Part shown: positions 1 through 8,714 of the stretch, piece by piece
How the letters are laid out: each line of letters starts with the position of its first letter
How positions within the stretch are numbered: the stretch's first letter is position 1
Origin: Flavobacteriales bacterium
GTDB taxonomy: Bacteria; Bacteroidota; Bacteroidia; Flavobacteriales_D; Crocinitomicaceae
Direction: 5' to 3'
NCBI GenBank assembly: GCA_947491305.1
Contig: CANLIL010000030.1
Span: forward strand, 1-35,325
DNA length: 35,325 nt
Made by a program: the position numbers and the translations under genes
The notes under the pieces: model-generated
What the model was told of the DNA's origin: nothing
Seen by the model: only the letters and a program-made list of their open reading frames with translations
The model's database searches: none

Positions 1-38
1 CGTCGGATTTAGTACCGCCCATAACCACTAGCGTGCTT

Positions 39-2405
39 CTAGCCGGAACACATCTCACAAGAGTCTGGGTTTTCTAAAGAGCAAGCGATGGCAGCAGCAT
101 CTTCTTCTAACGCTTTAGCGCTAACTGCAGGTTCTTCTTCAACCGTTTTGTCAACTGTGAATTTAATGGCGTCAGTAGCTGCTTTTGTACGTAAATAGTA
201 CATTCCAGTTTTCAATCCTTTTTCCCATCCGTAGAAATGCATCGATGTTAATTTACCAAAATTGGCATTTTCCATGAAAATATTTAACGATTGTGATTGA
301 CAAATGTATGCGCCACGGTCAGCAGCTTGATCAATAATTGCTTTTTGGGAAATTTCCCACGCTGTTTTGTATAAATCTTTTAAGCGTTGTGGAATTTCGT
401 TGATGTTTTGAATCGAACCATTCGCTGTCATGATTTTTTGACGCACATCTTTGTTCCATAAACCTTCACGCACTAAATCTTTTAATAAGTGTTTGTTTAC
501 AATGATGAATACACCTGATAGTACACTACGTGAATAAATATTCGATGTATATGGTTCAAAACATTCGTTGTTTCCTAAAATCTGAGCCGTTGAAGCCGTT
601 GGCATTGGTGCCAATAACAATGAATTACGAACTCCGTGTTTGATTACTTCTTCACGTAATACATTCCATTCCCAACGATCTGTTGGTGTTACATTCCACA
701 TATCAAATTGGAAAATTCCTTTTGAAACTGGAGATCCAGCATACGATTCATAAGGGCCTAATTCTTTTGACAAATCTTTAGAAGCAGACATCGAAGCGTA
801 ATAAATCGTTTCGAAAATCTCTCTGTTCAACGCACGAGCTTCATCCGATTCAAACGGCAATCCCATTAAAATAAATGCATCTGCTAAACCTTGAACGCCT
901 AATCCAATTGGTCGGTGACGCATATTGGAGTTTTTCGCTTCTTCAACTGGGTAATAATTTTCATCGATAATTCGGTTCAAATTCAACGTTGCTTGGTACG
1001 TTACCTCGAATAATTTATCGTGATCAAATGTTCCGTTTTCAGTTACGTATTTTGGCAAAGCTAACGAAGCCAAGTTACAAACAGCCACCTCATCTGGCGC
1101 AGTATATTCAATGATCTCCGTACATAAATTAGAAGATTTAATTGTGCCTAAATTTTGTTGGTTAGACTTTGCATTTGCAGCATCTTTGTACAACATGTAA
1201 GGTGTTCCTGTTTCAATTTGAGATTCCAAAATTTTGAACCACAATTCTTGCGCTTTAATTGTTTTACGGCCTTTTCCAGCTTTTTCGTAACTTGTATATA
1301 ATTTTTCAAATTCTGCACTGTGTGTATCTGATAAACCTGGACATTCGTGTGGACACATTAACGTCCAATCGCCATTTTCTTTCACACGTTTCATGAACAA
1401 ATCTGGAATCCACAATGCGAAGAAAAGGTCACGCGCACGTGATTCTTCTTTACCATGGTTCTTTTTCAAATCTAAGAAATCAAAAACATCTGCATGCCAT
1501 GGTTCGATGTACATTGCGAAAGAACCTTTACGCTTGCCTCCACCTTGATCAACGTAACGCGCTGTATCATTGAAAACACGTAGCATTGGAACAATACCAT
1601 TAGAAGTACCATTTGTTCCTTTGATGTATGATCCAGTAGCACGAATGTTGTGAATTGCTAAACCAATTCCACCAGCTGATTGAGAAATTTGCGCACAAGA
1701 TTTCAACGTGTCATAAATTCCACTGATGCTATCGTCTTTCATTGTCAACAAGAAACAAGAAGACATTTGTGGTTTAGGCGTACCAGAATTGAATAATGTT
1801 GGGGTTGCATGTGTAAACCAACCTTCCGACATTAAATTGTATGTTTTAATAGCAGATTGAACATCTTTCTTATGGATTCCAACAGCAACACGCATTAACA
1901 TTTGTTGAGGGCGTTCAACAATTATTCCATTTAATTTCATTAAATAAGAACGTGTTAATGTTTTGAATCCAAAATAATCGTAACGGAAATCGCGGTCGTA
2001 AATGATGCTTGAATCTAACAAGTCACGATTTTCAACAATGATATCATAAACATCGTCAGCAATCAACGAAGCATTTTGTCCTGTTTTGGGATCAATGTAA
2101 TGGTGCATATCATCGATTACCTCAGAAAACGTTTTCTTTGTTTCCTTGTGTAAGTTTGAAACGGCTATACGCGACGCTAATAGCGCATAATCAGGATGAT
2201 CAATTGTTTTTGACGCTGCTACTTCAGCAGCTAAGTTATCTAAAACGGTTGTTGTAACCCCATCATAAATACCTTCAATCACCTTCATTGCTACAGCTTC
2301 AGGAGAAACCAACGGATCTAATCCGTAACACATTTTAATTATTCGAGCTGTGATTTTATCGAATTTTACGGCCTCTTTTCTACCGTCGCGTTTTACTACA
2401 TACAT
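39..2405 (-). CDS. nrdA: Ribonucleoside-diphosphate reductase, alpha subunit (class I)
   Basis: Large catalytic subunit that reduces ribonucleoside diphosphates to deoxyribonucleotides in the cytoplasm, working with the radical-bearing beta subunit encoded just upstream. The 788-residue product is normal length for the family. It opens with an ATP-cone ([17 protein letters not shown]), which suggests allosteric activity control by ATP/dATP. The core carries the conserved SSCFLLTM cysteine region and the NLCTEI catalytic motif. The C-terminus ends in CEMCSG, the mobile CxxC arm that regenerates the active-site disulfide. The ATG at 2405 is the natural start because the ATP-cone begins immediately. 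It lies 46 bp after nrdB stop, so the two are probably cotranscribed in the order nrdB-nrdA. Confidence 0.97.
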   Translation of the reverse strand: MYVVKRDGRKEAVKFDKITARIIKMCYGLDPLVSPEAVAMKVIEGIYDGVTTTVLDNLAAEVAASKTIDHPDYALLASRIAVSNLHKETKKTFSEVIDDMHHYIDPKTGQNASLIADDVYDIIVENRDLLDSSIIYDRDFRYDYFGFKTLTRSYLMKLNGIIVERPQQMLMRVAVGIHKKDVQSAIKTYNLMSEGWFTHATPTLFNSGTPKPQMSSCFLLTMKDDSISGIYDTLKSCAQISQSAGGIGLAIHNIRATGSYIKGTNGTSNGIVPMLRVFNDTARYVDQGGGKRKGSFAMYIEPWHADVFDFLDLKKNHGKEESRARDLFFALWIPDLFMKRVKENGDWTLMCPHECPGLSDTHSAEFEKLYTSYEKAGKGRKTIKAQELWFKILESQIETGTPYMLYKDAANAKSNQQNLGTIKSSNLCTEIIEYTAPDEVAVCNLASLALPKYVTENGTFDHDKLFEVTYQATLNLNRIIDENYYPVEEAKNSNMRHRPIGLGVQGLADAFILMGLPFESDEARALNREIFETIYYASMSASKDLSKELGPYESYAGSPVSKGIFQFDMWNVTPTDRWEWNVLREEVIKHGVRNSLLLAPMPTASTAQILGNNECFEPYTSNIYSRSVLSGVFIIVNKHLLKDLVREGLWNKDVRQKIMTANGSIQNINEIPQRLKDLYKTAWEISQKAIIDQAADRGAYICQSQSLNIFMENANFGKLTSMHFYGWEKGLKTGMYYLRTKAATDAIKFTVDKTVEEEPAVSAKALEEDAAAIACSLENPDSCEMCSG

Positions 2406-2451
2406 GTCGCCCTTGTTTTTTTATTATACCTAAATATTACCTAATTTTATT

Positions 2452-3426
2452 TTAAAAGTCTTCGCTTAGCGTAAAAGCATGGTTGTCTGTTCCTGACATT
2501 ACACCTGCTTTTTGGTATTCAGCAACGCGTTTTTCGAAGAAATTTGTTTTACCTTGAATGGAGATCATTTCCATGAAATCAAAAGGATTTGTAGCATTGT
2601 ACACTTTTTCATTTCCTAATTCTTTCAACAAACGATCCGCTACAAATTCAATGTATTGCGCCATAAGATCGCTGTTCATTCCAATTAATCTTACTGGCAA
2701 AGCGTCAGTTACAAATTCTTTTTCAATTTCAACTGCATCCATGATGATTGCTTTCACTTGCTCTTTCGATAATTTGTTTACCAAATGGTTGTTGTATAAC
2801 AAACATGCGAAATCACAATGCAATCCTTCATCTCTTGAGATTAATTCATTTGAAAATGCAAGACCAGGCATTAATCCACGTTTTTTCAACCAGAAAATTG
2901 AACAAAATGAACCAGAGAAGAAAATTCCTTCAACAGCAGCAAAAGCAACTAGACGTTCCGCAAAAGAACCATTATCAATCCAACGCAATGCCCACTCTGC
3001 TTTTTTACGCACACAATCAATTGTGTCGATTGCATTGAATAAATTTGCTTTATCTGCCGTGTTTTTGATGTACGTATCAATCAACAACGAATAGGTTTCA
3101 GAGTGAATATTTTCGATTGCTATTTGAAATCCGTAAAAGAATTTAGCTTCCGTGTATTGAACTTCCGATAAAAAATGTTCTGCTAAATTTTCGTTAACAA
3201 TACCATCCGACGCAGCGAAAAAGGCAAGAATGTGCTTGATAAAATGGCGCTCATCGTCATTTAATTTAGTTTCCCAATCAATTAAATCTGGCGCCAAATC
3301 GATTTCTTCAGCTGTCCAAAAACTCGCTTCTGCCTTTTTATAAAAAGACCAAATATCGTCGTGTTGAATTGGGAACAATACAAATCGGTTGTTGTTTGAT
3401 TCTAAAATTGGTTCTGCTTTTGCCAT
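2452..3426 (-). CDS. nrdB: Ribonucleoside-diphosphate reductase, beta subunit (class I)
   Basis: Small, radical-generating subunit of class I ribonucleotide reductase, a ferritin-like all-helical dimetal protein of 324 residues, typical for the family. The dimetal and radical motif ENIHSETY is visible: Glu105, His108 and Tyr112, the last being the expected radical tyrosine. Further carboxylate ligands sit around residues 72-85 and in the later [12 protein letters not shown] segment. It is first in the nrdB-nrdA pair, an order common in Bacteroidota. The start at 3426 ([11 protein letters not shown]) fits the family N-terminus. Upstream is a 435-bp region with a hairpin and repeats that may control the pair. 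Confidence 0.97.
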   Translation of the reverse strand: MAKAEPILESNNNRFVLFPIQHDDIWSFYKKAEASFWTAEEIDLAPDLIDWETKLNDDERHFIKHILAFFAASDGIVNENLAEHFLSEVQYTEAKFFYGFQIAIENIHSETYSLLIDTYIKNTADKANLFNAIDTIDCVRKKAEWALRWIDNGSFAERLVAFAAVEGIFFSGSFCSIFWLKKRGLMPGLAFSNELISRDEGLHCDFACLLYNNHLVNKLSKEQVKAIIMDAVEIEKEFVTDALPVRLIGMNSDLMAQYIEFVADRLLKELGNEKVYNATNPFDFMEMISIQGKTNFFEKRVAEYQKAGVMSGTDNHAFTLSEDF

Positions 3427-3460
3427 TTTGTTCTTTATTTTTTAAAGTATATAATGCAAG

Positions 3461-3489
3461 GTAAGAAATGTCTGGTTTCTTACTTTTTT
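3461..3489 (+). terminator. Hairpin with T-run, upstream of nrdB
   Basis: Perfect 8-bp arms GTAAGAAA and TTTCTTAC enclose the 7-base loop TGTCTGG, followed on the plus strand by six T. Read on the plus strand it resembles a weak intrinsic terminator that could stop antisense transcription leaving nrdB. Read on the minus strand it lies about 35 bases before the nrdB start and could be a leader structure. The stem is AT-rich, so its stability is modest. Confidence 0.4.
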
Positions 3490-3604
3490 AACTACATAAA
3501 AATTTTTGCTTCCTCTTTTTTGTTTAAAACTAGTTGTAAACGTTTGACTAATTCTCATTGTTTAGAGGCATACAAATTTTGTTAAAATTCTTCCCATTCG
3601 CAAC

Positions 3605-3738
3605 TTAAAGAAATTCACAATAAACGAATGTTATTAACAATGTAAATCGCAATCCCTTTGTCTGCAAACGATAACAAGTTTATCAACACAGAAATTAAAG
3701 ATATTCACAAACTAAAAACTCCTAACTATAACGAATGT
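3605..3738. repeat. Composite direct repeat upstream of nrdBA
   Basis: TTAAAGAAATTCACAA at 3605-3620 recurs as TTAAAGATATTCACAA at 3695-3710, 15 of 16 bases identical and exactly 90 bp apart. Each copy is followed by AACGAATGT, at 3623-3631 and 3730-3738. The arrangement suggests paired binding sites for a regulator, but no known operator was recognised. Confidence 0.5.
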
Positions 3739-3861
3739 AGAAGATTTAATCAATGTGCTGAATTCAAAGGACTTGTTAACTTTTGTATAAAATTAAACTA
3801 GAAAAAGGTGGTATGCAAGAATAATTTTTTGTTATTTTAAACAACGAAATGTTTATAGAAT

Positions 3862-4602
3862 ATGGAAGCGAATACCATGGCTGAAAAGCGCGTTTTTGGA
3901 CTAAAAATTTGGTTGAAATGGAGTCAATCAATCACTCATTTAATATTTCCAGAAGTCTGTTTAATTTGTCAAGGTGAACTGAGTAAATCTTCGCATTCTA
4001 TCTGTTCAATATGTTCACAAGATTTATTATTTACACATTTTGAAAAATACAAAGAGCCGACTGATTTGGATAAATTATTTTGGGGAAGGGTTCAATTAGA
4101 AAACACATTTGCATTGTTGTATTTTGAAAAAGAAAAATCGACACAAAAAATTTTACATGCATTGAAATATCAATCGCGCCCTGCAGTTGGTATAGAATTC
4201 GGGAAAATGATTGGTCAAAAAATAAACGAAATAGCCGCCTTTTCGACAGTTGATTTAATCGTACCTGTCCCGATTCACCCCAAGAAAAAATTTATTCGAG
4301 GCTACAATCAAAGTGAGCAGTTGGCTATTGGTTTGTCTGAGTTTTTGAAAACGCCCTATTCAAATCATTTCATTAACAAAATGCATCACACGGAGAGTCA
4401 AACCAAAAAAGGGCGTTTTGCGCGTTGGGATAACGTGTCTCAAAACTTTACATTACATAACCCTTCGATTGAGCCTACACATATTTTATTAATTGATGAT
4501 GTGATTACAACTGGTGCTACTTTGGAAGCCCTTGTGCGTGTTATTCAAGAAAATAAACCCGAACTTCGCGTCAGTATTGTAAGTTTGGCTATCACAAAAT
4601 AA
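3862..4602 (+). CDS. comF: ComF family amidophosphoribosyltransferase-like protein
   Basis: ComF/GntX-type protein of 246 residues: an N-terminal zinc-finger-like region plus a phosphoribosyltransferase fold. Two CxxC pairs, Cys33/Cys36 and Cys48/Cys51, match the usual metal site. The C-terminal stretch LLIDDVITTGATLE is the PRPP-binding loop of type I phosphoribosyltransferases. The family is tied to uptake of single-stranded DNA in transformation in some bacteria, but the enzymatic substrate is unknown. Two in-frame ATGs (3862 and 3877) are possible starts; the first is taken here. The stop codon overlaps the next ATG by one base (TAATG), implying translational coupling with the FAD oxidoreductase. 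Confidence 0.88.
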   Translation: MEANTMAEKRVFGLKIWLKWSQSITHLIFPEVCLICQGELSKSSHSICSICSQDLLFTHFEKYKEPTDLDKLFWGRVQLENTFALLYFEKEKSTQKILHALKYQSRPAVGIEFGKMIGQKINEIAAFSTVDLIVPVPIHPKKKFIRGYNQSEQLAIGLSEFLKTPYSNHFINKMHHTESQTKKGRFARWDNVSQNFTLHNPSIEPTHILLIDDVITTGATLEALVRVIQENKPELRVSIVSLAITK

Positions 4603-5657
4603 TGGAGAAACAACAACATTTTTTAATTGTAGGTGCAGGTGTTGCGGGATTGTGTATTGGGAAACAGTTACTCGATTTAAATCATCGCGTTACGATCATC
4701 GATAACAATCAAAATGTGAGCACAAATGTTGCGGCGGGAATGATTAATCCAATTGTTTTCCGACGCATGACAAAATCTTGGCGGGTGGATGAATTTCTTC
4801 CATTTGCGAAAAAATTTTACCAGCAATTTGGCGAAATTATAGGTGAAAAAATCTACCATGAAATTACGATTCGTCGTTTATTTTCATCGCAACAAGAGCG
4901 GGATTTCTGGATTGAGAAAGAGAATCTACCGGCGTTTTCTGATTATTTAGCCCCGTTATCGGAAGTAGATTTGAACTATAAAAAAGCCATTAATGAATTT
5001 GGTTCGGGACGGGTAAAAAACGCGGCTTACATTTCTGCAATTCCATTTGTTGAAGGCGCAAAAAATTGGTTAAAATCACTCAATTCTTACCTCGAACAAT
5101 CGTTTGATTACAACGCATTAAATCCAACAACTGGATCATACAAAGGTATTGTATATGATGGCGTAATTTTTTGTGAAGGTGTTGCGATTAAAAACAATCC
5201 TTGGTTTAATTGGATTCCAATAAACCCAACAAAAGGCGAAATATTAACCATACAAACAGATAATTTACCCGAAGACGAGTCCTTGAATCGGAAATGTTTT
5301 GTATTACCAATTGGAAACAATACGTTTAGAATTGGTTCGACCTATGCGTGGAACACCTACAATACATTTCCATCAGAAGAAGGAAAAGAAGAAATCTCTT
5401 CCAATTATAAATTTATTTCAAGAGAACCCTTTTCAATTGTTGCCCACAATGCAGGGATACGTCCAACAATATTAGACAGAAGACCTGTAATGGGTGCCCA
5501 CGAAAAACATTCTAACTTGTTTGTTTTTAATGGTTTGGGCGCTAAAGGTTATTTACTCGCTCCTTTTTTAGCCGCTGAGTTTGTTGCGCATCTTTTAAAA
5601 GGCAGCCCAATAGATAAAGAGCTTCGGGCAGATCGGTTTTTAGATAAAAAACCATAA
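4602..5657 (+). CDS. FAD-dependent oxidoreductase, D-amino acid oxidase superfamily
   Basis: DAO-type flavoprotein of 351 residues. The N-terminal Rossmann motif GAGVAG binds the FAD ADP moiety, followed by an AAGMINP segment typical of glycine/D-amino acid oxidase-like proteins. Near the C-terminus, GIRPTILDRRPVMG and GLGAKGYLLAP match the conserved FAD and substrate-contacting end of the fold. The substrate cannot be read from the sequence; oxidation of an amine or amino-acid-like compound is the family default. It overlaps the comF stop by one base, so the two form a coupled pair. A separate promoter-like box lies after it, before the bacilliredoxin gene. Confidence 0.85.
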   Translation: MEKQQHFLIVGAGVAGLCIGKQLLDLNHRVTIIDNNQNVSTNVAAGMINPIVFRRMTKSWRVDEFLPFAKKFYQQFGEIIGEKIYHEITIRRLFSSQQERDFWIEKENLPAFSDYLAPLSEVDLNYKKAINEFGSGRVKNAAYISAIPFVEGAKNWLKSLNSYLEQSFDYNALNPTTGSYKGIVYDGVIFCEGVAIKNNPWFNWIPINPTKGEILTIQTDNLPEDESLNRKCFVLPIGNNTFRIGSTYAWNTYNTFPSEEGKEEISSNYKFISREPFSIVAHNAGIRPTILDRRPVMGAHEKHSNLFVFNGLGAKGYLLAPFLAAEFVAHLLKGSPIDKELRADRFLDKKP

Positions 5658-5684
5658 AATAAAATAAGTGGTAATTGAAATTTG

Positions 5685-5692
5685 TATTTTTG
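5685..5692 (+). promoter_or_regulatory. Candidate Bacteroidota -7 box for the bacilliredoxin gene
   Basis: TATTTTTG fits the TAnnTTTG -7 consensus of Bacteroidota and would place the start of transcription near 5699, about 20 bases before the ATG at 5720. No good -33 TTG was found at the expected spacing. Confidence 0.4.
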
Positions 5693-5719
5693 TAACTTAA
5701 ACATTCAAATCAAAGAAAT

Positions 5720-6133
5720 ATGTATCCAGCAGAATTAGTTCAACCAATGAAAGACGATCTTACCAACGTTGGTTTTAAGCAATTAACCAGTTCAGAAGAA
5801 GTAGATCAAACAATACCAAACGCAACAGGAACAATGCTTGTTGTTGTAAATTCAGTTTGTGGTTGTGCCGCAGGAAATATGCGTCCAGGAGTTAAATTAT
5901 CTTTAAAAAATGATAAAGTTCCAACTCAATTAGCAACTGTTTTTGCAGGAGTTGATGGAGAAGCGACAACACAAGCGCGCAACTATTTTTTACCGTATCC
6001 TCCATCATCGCCATCAATTGCCTTATTTAAGGATGGGAAATTGGTTCACTTTTTAGAGCGTCATCATATTGAAGGTGGAACAGCGCAAATGATTGCAGAT
6101 AATCTTGCAGAAGCTTACAAAGAGTTTTGTTAA
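5720..6133 (+). CDS. BrxA/BrxB family bacilliredoxin
   Basis: Small thioredoxin-fold protein of 137 residues with the diagnostic CGC motif (Cys47-Gly-Cys49 in NSVCGCAAGNMRP). Family members (B. subtilis YphP/YqiW) remove bacillithiol or related low-molecular-weight thiols from oxidised protein cysteines in the cytoplasm. The C-terminal residue is also a cysteine (KEFC). It is full length, and the start at 5720 (MYPAELVQPM) matches the family N-terminus. It stands alone between the FAD oxidoreductase and the convergent pigment operon and ends in a strong terminator. The exact thiol substrate in this organism is not known from the sequence. Confidence 0.93.
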   Translation: MYPAELVQPMKDDLTNVGFKQLTSSEEVDQTIPNATGTMLVVVNSVCGCAAGNMRPGVKLSLKNDKVPTQLATVFAGVDGEATTQARNYFLPYPPSSPSIALFKDGKLVHFLERHHIEGGTAQMIADNLAEAYKEFC

Positions 6134-6157
6134 GAAGCAAAACGAACAAAATTGCAT

Positions 6158-6183
6158 AGGGACATTAACGTGTCCCTTTTTTT
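6158..6183 (+). terminator. Rho-independent terminator after the bacilliredoxin gene
   Basis: Perfect 7-bp stem AGGGACA / TGTCCCT with a 6-base loop, followed by a run of seven T, 24 bases after the stop at 6133. The stop codon of the convergent CLF-like gene lies in the loop, so the last codons of that gene are built into this hairpin. On the minus strand there is no T-run directly after the stem. Confidence 0.85.
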
Positions 6184-7217
6184 ATAAGTATAAAACCGTG
6201 ACGAATGCCATCAAAATGATTGTAAATCAAAATATGATTACAATTTGTTGGGAATTCAGTGTTAAATGCAGGATGTGCTCCATTAATTTTTCCGTTAAGA
6301 ATTTGTACACCTAAATAGGTCGCAAATCCTGAAATGGTTCTGTAGTCACCTGTTAATTGCTTAAAATTAATTGCAGGTGTTGCAGGAAAAATTTGATGGA
6401 AATCGTCGTACCAAAAATCAAGTCTGTTGTCACCATTTTTTCCTAACAGGATCAAATCAATTGCATCCATTGAGAGTTGATTTTTTTCAAAAAACGCATT
6501 CATTAAAACTGTTAAATCAGCTGTTGAAGGATGGATGATTTGTGTCGTGTCTACAATTTCAGCAACGGCATGTTCAGGGCTATTCGAAAGCAGGAAAAAA
6601 CTTGCTCCTTCGCCACAAATACTGCCTTCAGTATTCGATTGAATTAATTGATCGTTACTTATAATTTCTTTTTTATAGCGCCCTGATAGTAAGTCAATAT
6701 GATAGTTATACGAAGAAATTTCTTCAACGGAACCTACTAATAAAGATGTTTTATTGGTTGTCGCTTCAAAGAATAATTTTGCATCAACGAGTGCATTTTC
6801 AAAAGACAAAGATCCGTTTACATGTGTTGAATTATAACCTGTGTTTTTTGTCATTAAAGCCAACTGCCCTGCCAATGCGTTGGGCGTACTTTGCACAAAA
6901 TTTGTTGGAGTTAAAACTCCTTCATCGTACGCTACAATTTGATTCAAAAAATCAATGCAATTTTCTAAACCACCATTTGCAGTGCCAATAATGATACCAT
7001 CTACTTTTTGGTTTCTATTAACGATTGGAAGCGCTGCAGCTATACCCATTTTAACGGCTTTACCCATTCTTCTTAATAAATTAAGTGGTATAAATTCAGC
7101 ATAAGCTGGTTCAACAATCGGTAAAGTTGCTGCAGAATAAATAGCATAATCCCCTTTTTCAAAAGATAAATCATGTGTTTTTTGAGCTGAAATTGCCTGT
7201 TGATCAATTACATACAT
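6165..7217 (-). CDS. Chain-length-factor-like ketosynthase partner (CLF-1)
   Basis: Thiolase-fold protein of 350 residues related to beta-ketoacyl synthases but without the active cysteine: the nucleophile position is Ser136 in NGSLSFENAL. Such proteins pair with an active ketosynthase and set chain length in type II polyketide systems, as ApeC does with ApeO in aryl polyene synthesis. The start was placed at the ATG at 7217 (MYVIDQQAIS), which overlaps the upstream KS stop by 10 bases; a longer frame to 7241 would overlap more. It is last in operon A after ACP and KS, forming an ACP-KS-CLF module matched by a second module at 17700-20045. Whether it acts on the polyene or on the DAR chains is unknown. 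Confidence 0.82.
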   Translation of the reverse strand: MYVIDQQAISAQKTHDLSFEKGDYAIYSAATLPIVEPAYAEFIPLNLLRRMGKAVKMGIAAALPIVNRNQKVDGIIIGTANGGLENCIDFLNQIVAYDEGVLTPTNFVQSTPNALAGQLALMTKNTGYNSTHVNGSLSFENALVDAKLFFEATTNKTSLLVGSVEEISSYNYHIDLLSGRYKKEIISNDQLIQSNTEGSICGEGASFFLLSNSPEHAVAEIVDTTQIIHPSTADLTVLMNAFFEKNQLSMDAIDLILLGKNGDNRLDFWYDDFHQIFPATPAINFKQLTGDYRTISGFATYLGVQILNGKINGAHPAFNTEFPTNCNHILIYNHFDGIRHGFILIKKGTR

Positions 7218-8407
7218 TTTGAAAAAATTAAAGAGGTACAATTTCCGCCAAATCCAAAAGAATTAGACATTATGTAATGAATTGGCTGCTGCTCACAATA
7301 GGTTTGAATCGGTTGAAATGGAAAAGTATTTATCGGATCCTGACAATTTAAACTTGGGTACAATTCATTATTTTCCATGCTTAAAACAGAAAAGATTGCC
7401 TCCAATGCTCCAGAAGCAGCTAATGTGTGACCAGTATACGATTTTGTAGAATTATAGGGAGGTGGGTTGTTCTCAAAAACAGTAGCAAATGCAGTTGATT
7501 CTGTTTCATCGTTATTAATAGTTCCCGTTCCGTGAGCATTGATATAATTGATTTGGCCAGCTGTTAAACCAGCAACTTGAAGTGCTTTTTGCATGGCTAA
7601 AACAGGACCTACAGCATCTGGTGATGTTGCTGAAGGATGAAAAGCATCATTTGAGTTGCCAAACCCAATAACTTCAGCATATTTTTTTTTCTTGTTGGCA
7701 CACGCTTCATTTTCAAGTACCAAATAAGCGCCTGCTTCGCCTAGATTCAACCCTTTTCTATCTGTTGAAAAAGGAGCACACGCTTCGTCACTTAAAATCA
7801 TTAATGCATTAAAACCATTGACCGTATATTTTGCAAGACTATCCGCGCCGCCAACAATTACACGTTCTAATCGACCACTTTGAATCAATCTTGCACCTAA
7901 TAATATTGCATTTGCAGAGGAAGAACATGCAGTATTTATTGTATCCGTGTAACCCTTTATAGTGTAACGATTGGCAATTTGAAAGGTGTGATCAGATGCT
8001 TCGTAAGATCCAACAAATTCAGAAGCTTCACCTTGTAAATTTGCATCTTCATATAATTTATCCGTATAACACATTCCGCCAACTGTTGAAGCAGAAATAA
8101 ATCCTGTTGTAAAAGAAGAAAGTGCTTCCTCTGATAAATTGGCTGAAGTAATGGCTTGTTGAAATGCAGCTAAAGCAATTAAAGAAGTACGGGTTAATCC
8201 ACTATTTTTAGGAGAATTCGTCAAATTAATAAAATCCTCATCATTAAGTGGGATTTCACCAAAAAGTAAAGAATTAACATAATTAGATTTGAAAAAACGC
8301 GCTTTTTTAATGCCAGATGTACCATTTATCAAGGATGATCTAGCTTCTAAAGCTGAATTTCCGATGGCAGATATTGCTCCAAATCCTGTAACAAATACCT
8401 TTGACAT
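7208..8407 (-). CDS. Beta-ketoacyl-ACP synthase, FabF type (KS-1)
   Basis: Active condensing enzyme of 399 residues. The catalytic triad is complete: Cys161 in NTACSSSANA, His292 in NAHGTGT and His327 in SYTGHTLAASG, with Lys322 before it. It elongates ACP-bound acyl chains with malonyl-ACP by decarboxylative Claisen condensation. It sits between its own ACP (2-base gap) and a CLF-like partner (10-base overlap), so a KS-CLF heterodimer is likely. It closely resembles KS-2 at 18613-19791. Context ties it to flexirubin or dialkylresorcinol chain building rather than housekeeping fatty acid synthesis. Confidence 0.93.
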   Translation of the reverse strand: MSKVFVTGFGAISAIGNSALEARSSLINGTSGIKKARFFKSNYVNSLLFGEIPLNDEDFINLTNSPKNSGLTRTSLIALAAFQQAITSANLSEEALSSFTTGFISASTVGGMCYTDKLYEDANLQGEASEFVGSYEASDHTFQIANRYTIKGYTDTINTACSSSANAILLGARLIQSGRLERVIVGGADSLAKYTVNGFNALMILSDEACAPFSTDRKGLNLGEAGAYLVLENEACANKKKKYAEVIGFGNSNDAFHPSATSPDAVGPVLAMQKALQVAGLTAGQINYINAHGTGTINNDETESTAFATVFENNPPPYNSTKSYTGHTLAASGALEAIFSVLSMENNELYPSLNCQDPINTFPFQPIQTYCEQQPIHYIMSNSFGFGGNCTSLIFSKCM

Positions 8408-8409
8408 CG

Positions 8410-8673
8410 TTATTTTGTTCGGTTTTCCTCGATGTATGCAACAATTGTATTAACGTCAACTAAAATTTGTCTTCCATCGGCTGGATTTTTAATTTTAATG
8501 CCGTATTCTCTGTCCAATAAAACAATTAATTCAACAGAATCAATAGAATCTAAGCCTAAATCGCCCCCAAATAATGGTTCGTCGTCTTTAATGTCATCAA
8601 TCGAAATATCTAACAAATTCAGGTAAGTTATTAAATGATTTTTAAATTCTAACGTTAATTCATTTGTTGTCAT
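8410..8673 (-). CDS. Acyl carrier protein (ACP-1)
   Basis: Phosphopantetheine carrier of 87 residues. The attachment site is Ser43 in GLDSIDSVEL, followed by the usual helix II LIVLLD and a YGIKI segment. It carries growing acyl or polyketide intermediates for the adjacent KS-1/CLF-1 pair. It strongly resembles ACP-2 at 19791-20045, including the LGLDSID and ELIVLLD stretches. The 41-base gap separating it from the permease gene is the longest in operon A and contains a -7-like box, so it may also have its own promoter. Confidence 0.95.
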   Translation of the reverse strand: MTTNELTLEFKNHLITYLNLLDISIDDIKDDEPLFGGDLGLDSIDSVELIVLLDREYGIKIKNPADGRQILVDVNTIVAYIEENRTK

Positions 8674-8686
8674 ATACTTTTTTTTT

Positions 8687-8694
8687 CAAAATTA
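8687..8694 (-). promoter_or_regulatory. Candidate -7 box upstream of ACP-1
   Basis: On the minus strand the sequence reads TAATTTTG, matching TAnnTTTG, 13 bases before the ACP-1 start. No matching -33 TTG was found at 17-23 bases. It would allow ACP-1, KS-1 and CLF-1 to be expressed apart from the rest of operon A. Confidence 0.3.
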
Positions 8695-8714
8695 GAGATT
8701 ATTACCAATACGCA

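Larger units (their letters stand above)
3427..3861. other. Intergenic region between divergent nrdB and comF
   Basis: This 435-bp AT-rich gap separates divergently oriented nrdB and the comF-like gene, so it should carry both promoters. No perfect TAnnTTTG -7 box was found on either strand; the nearest plus-strand match, TAACTTTTG near 3777, has one base too many between TA and TTTG. The region holds a hairpin (3461-3483) and a 16-bp near-perfect direct repeat (3605-3620 and 3695-3710), each followed by the 9-mer AACGAATGT. It also holds TTATCAACA (3680-3688), one mismatch from a DnaA box. No convincing NrdR box or small gene was seen. Confidence 0.6.

Noticed and set aside
2558-3094. Open frame of 178 codons on the plus strand, antisense to nrdB
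   Set aside because: It lies wholly inside the strongly conserved nrdB gene, has no family motifs and a composition expected from a mirrored coding frame.
3777-3790. TAACTTTTG as a -7 box for comF
   Set aside because: It has one base too many between TA and TTTG, and the site is over 70 bases from the start.
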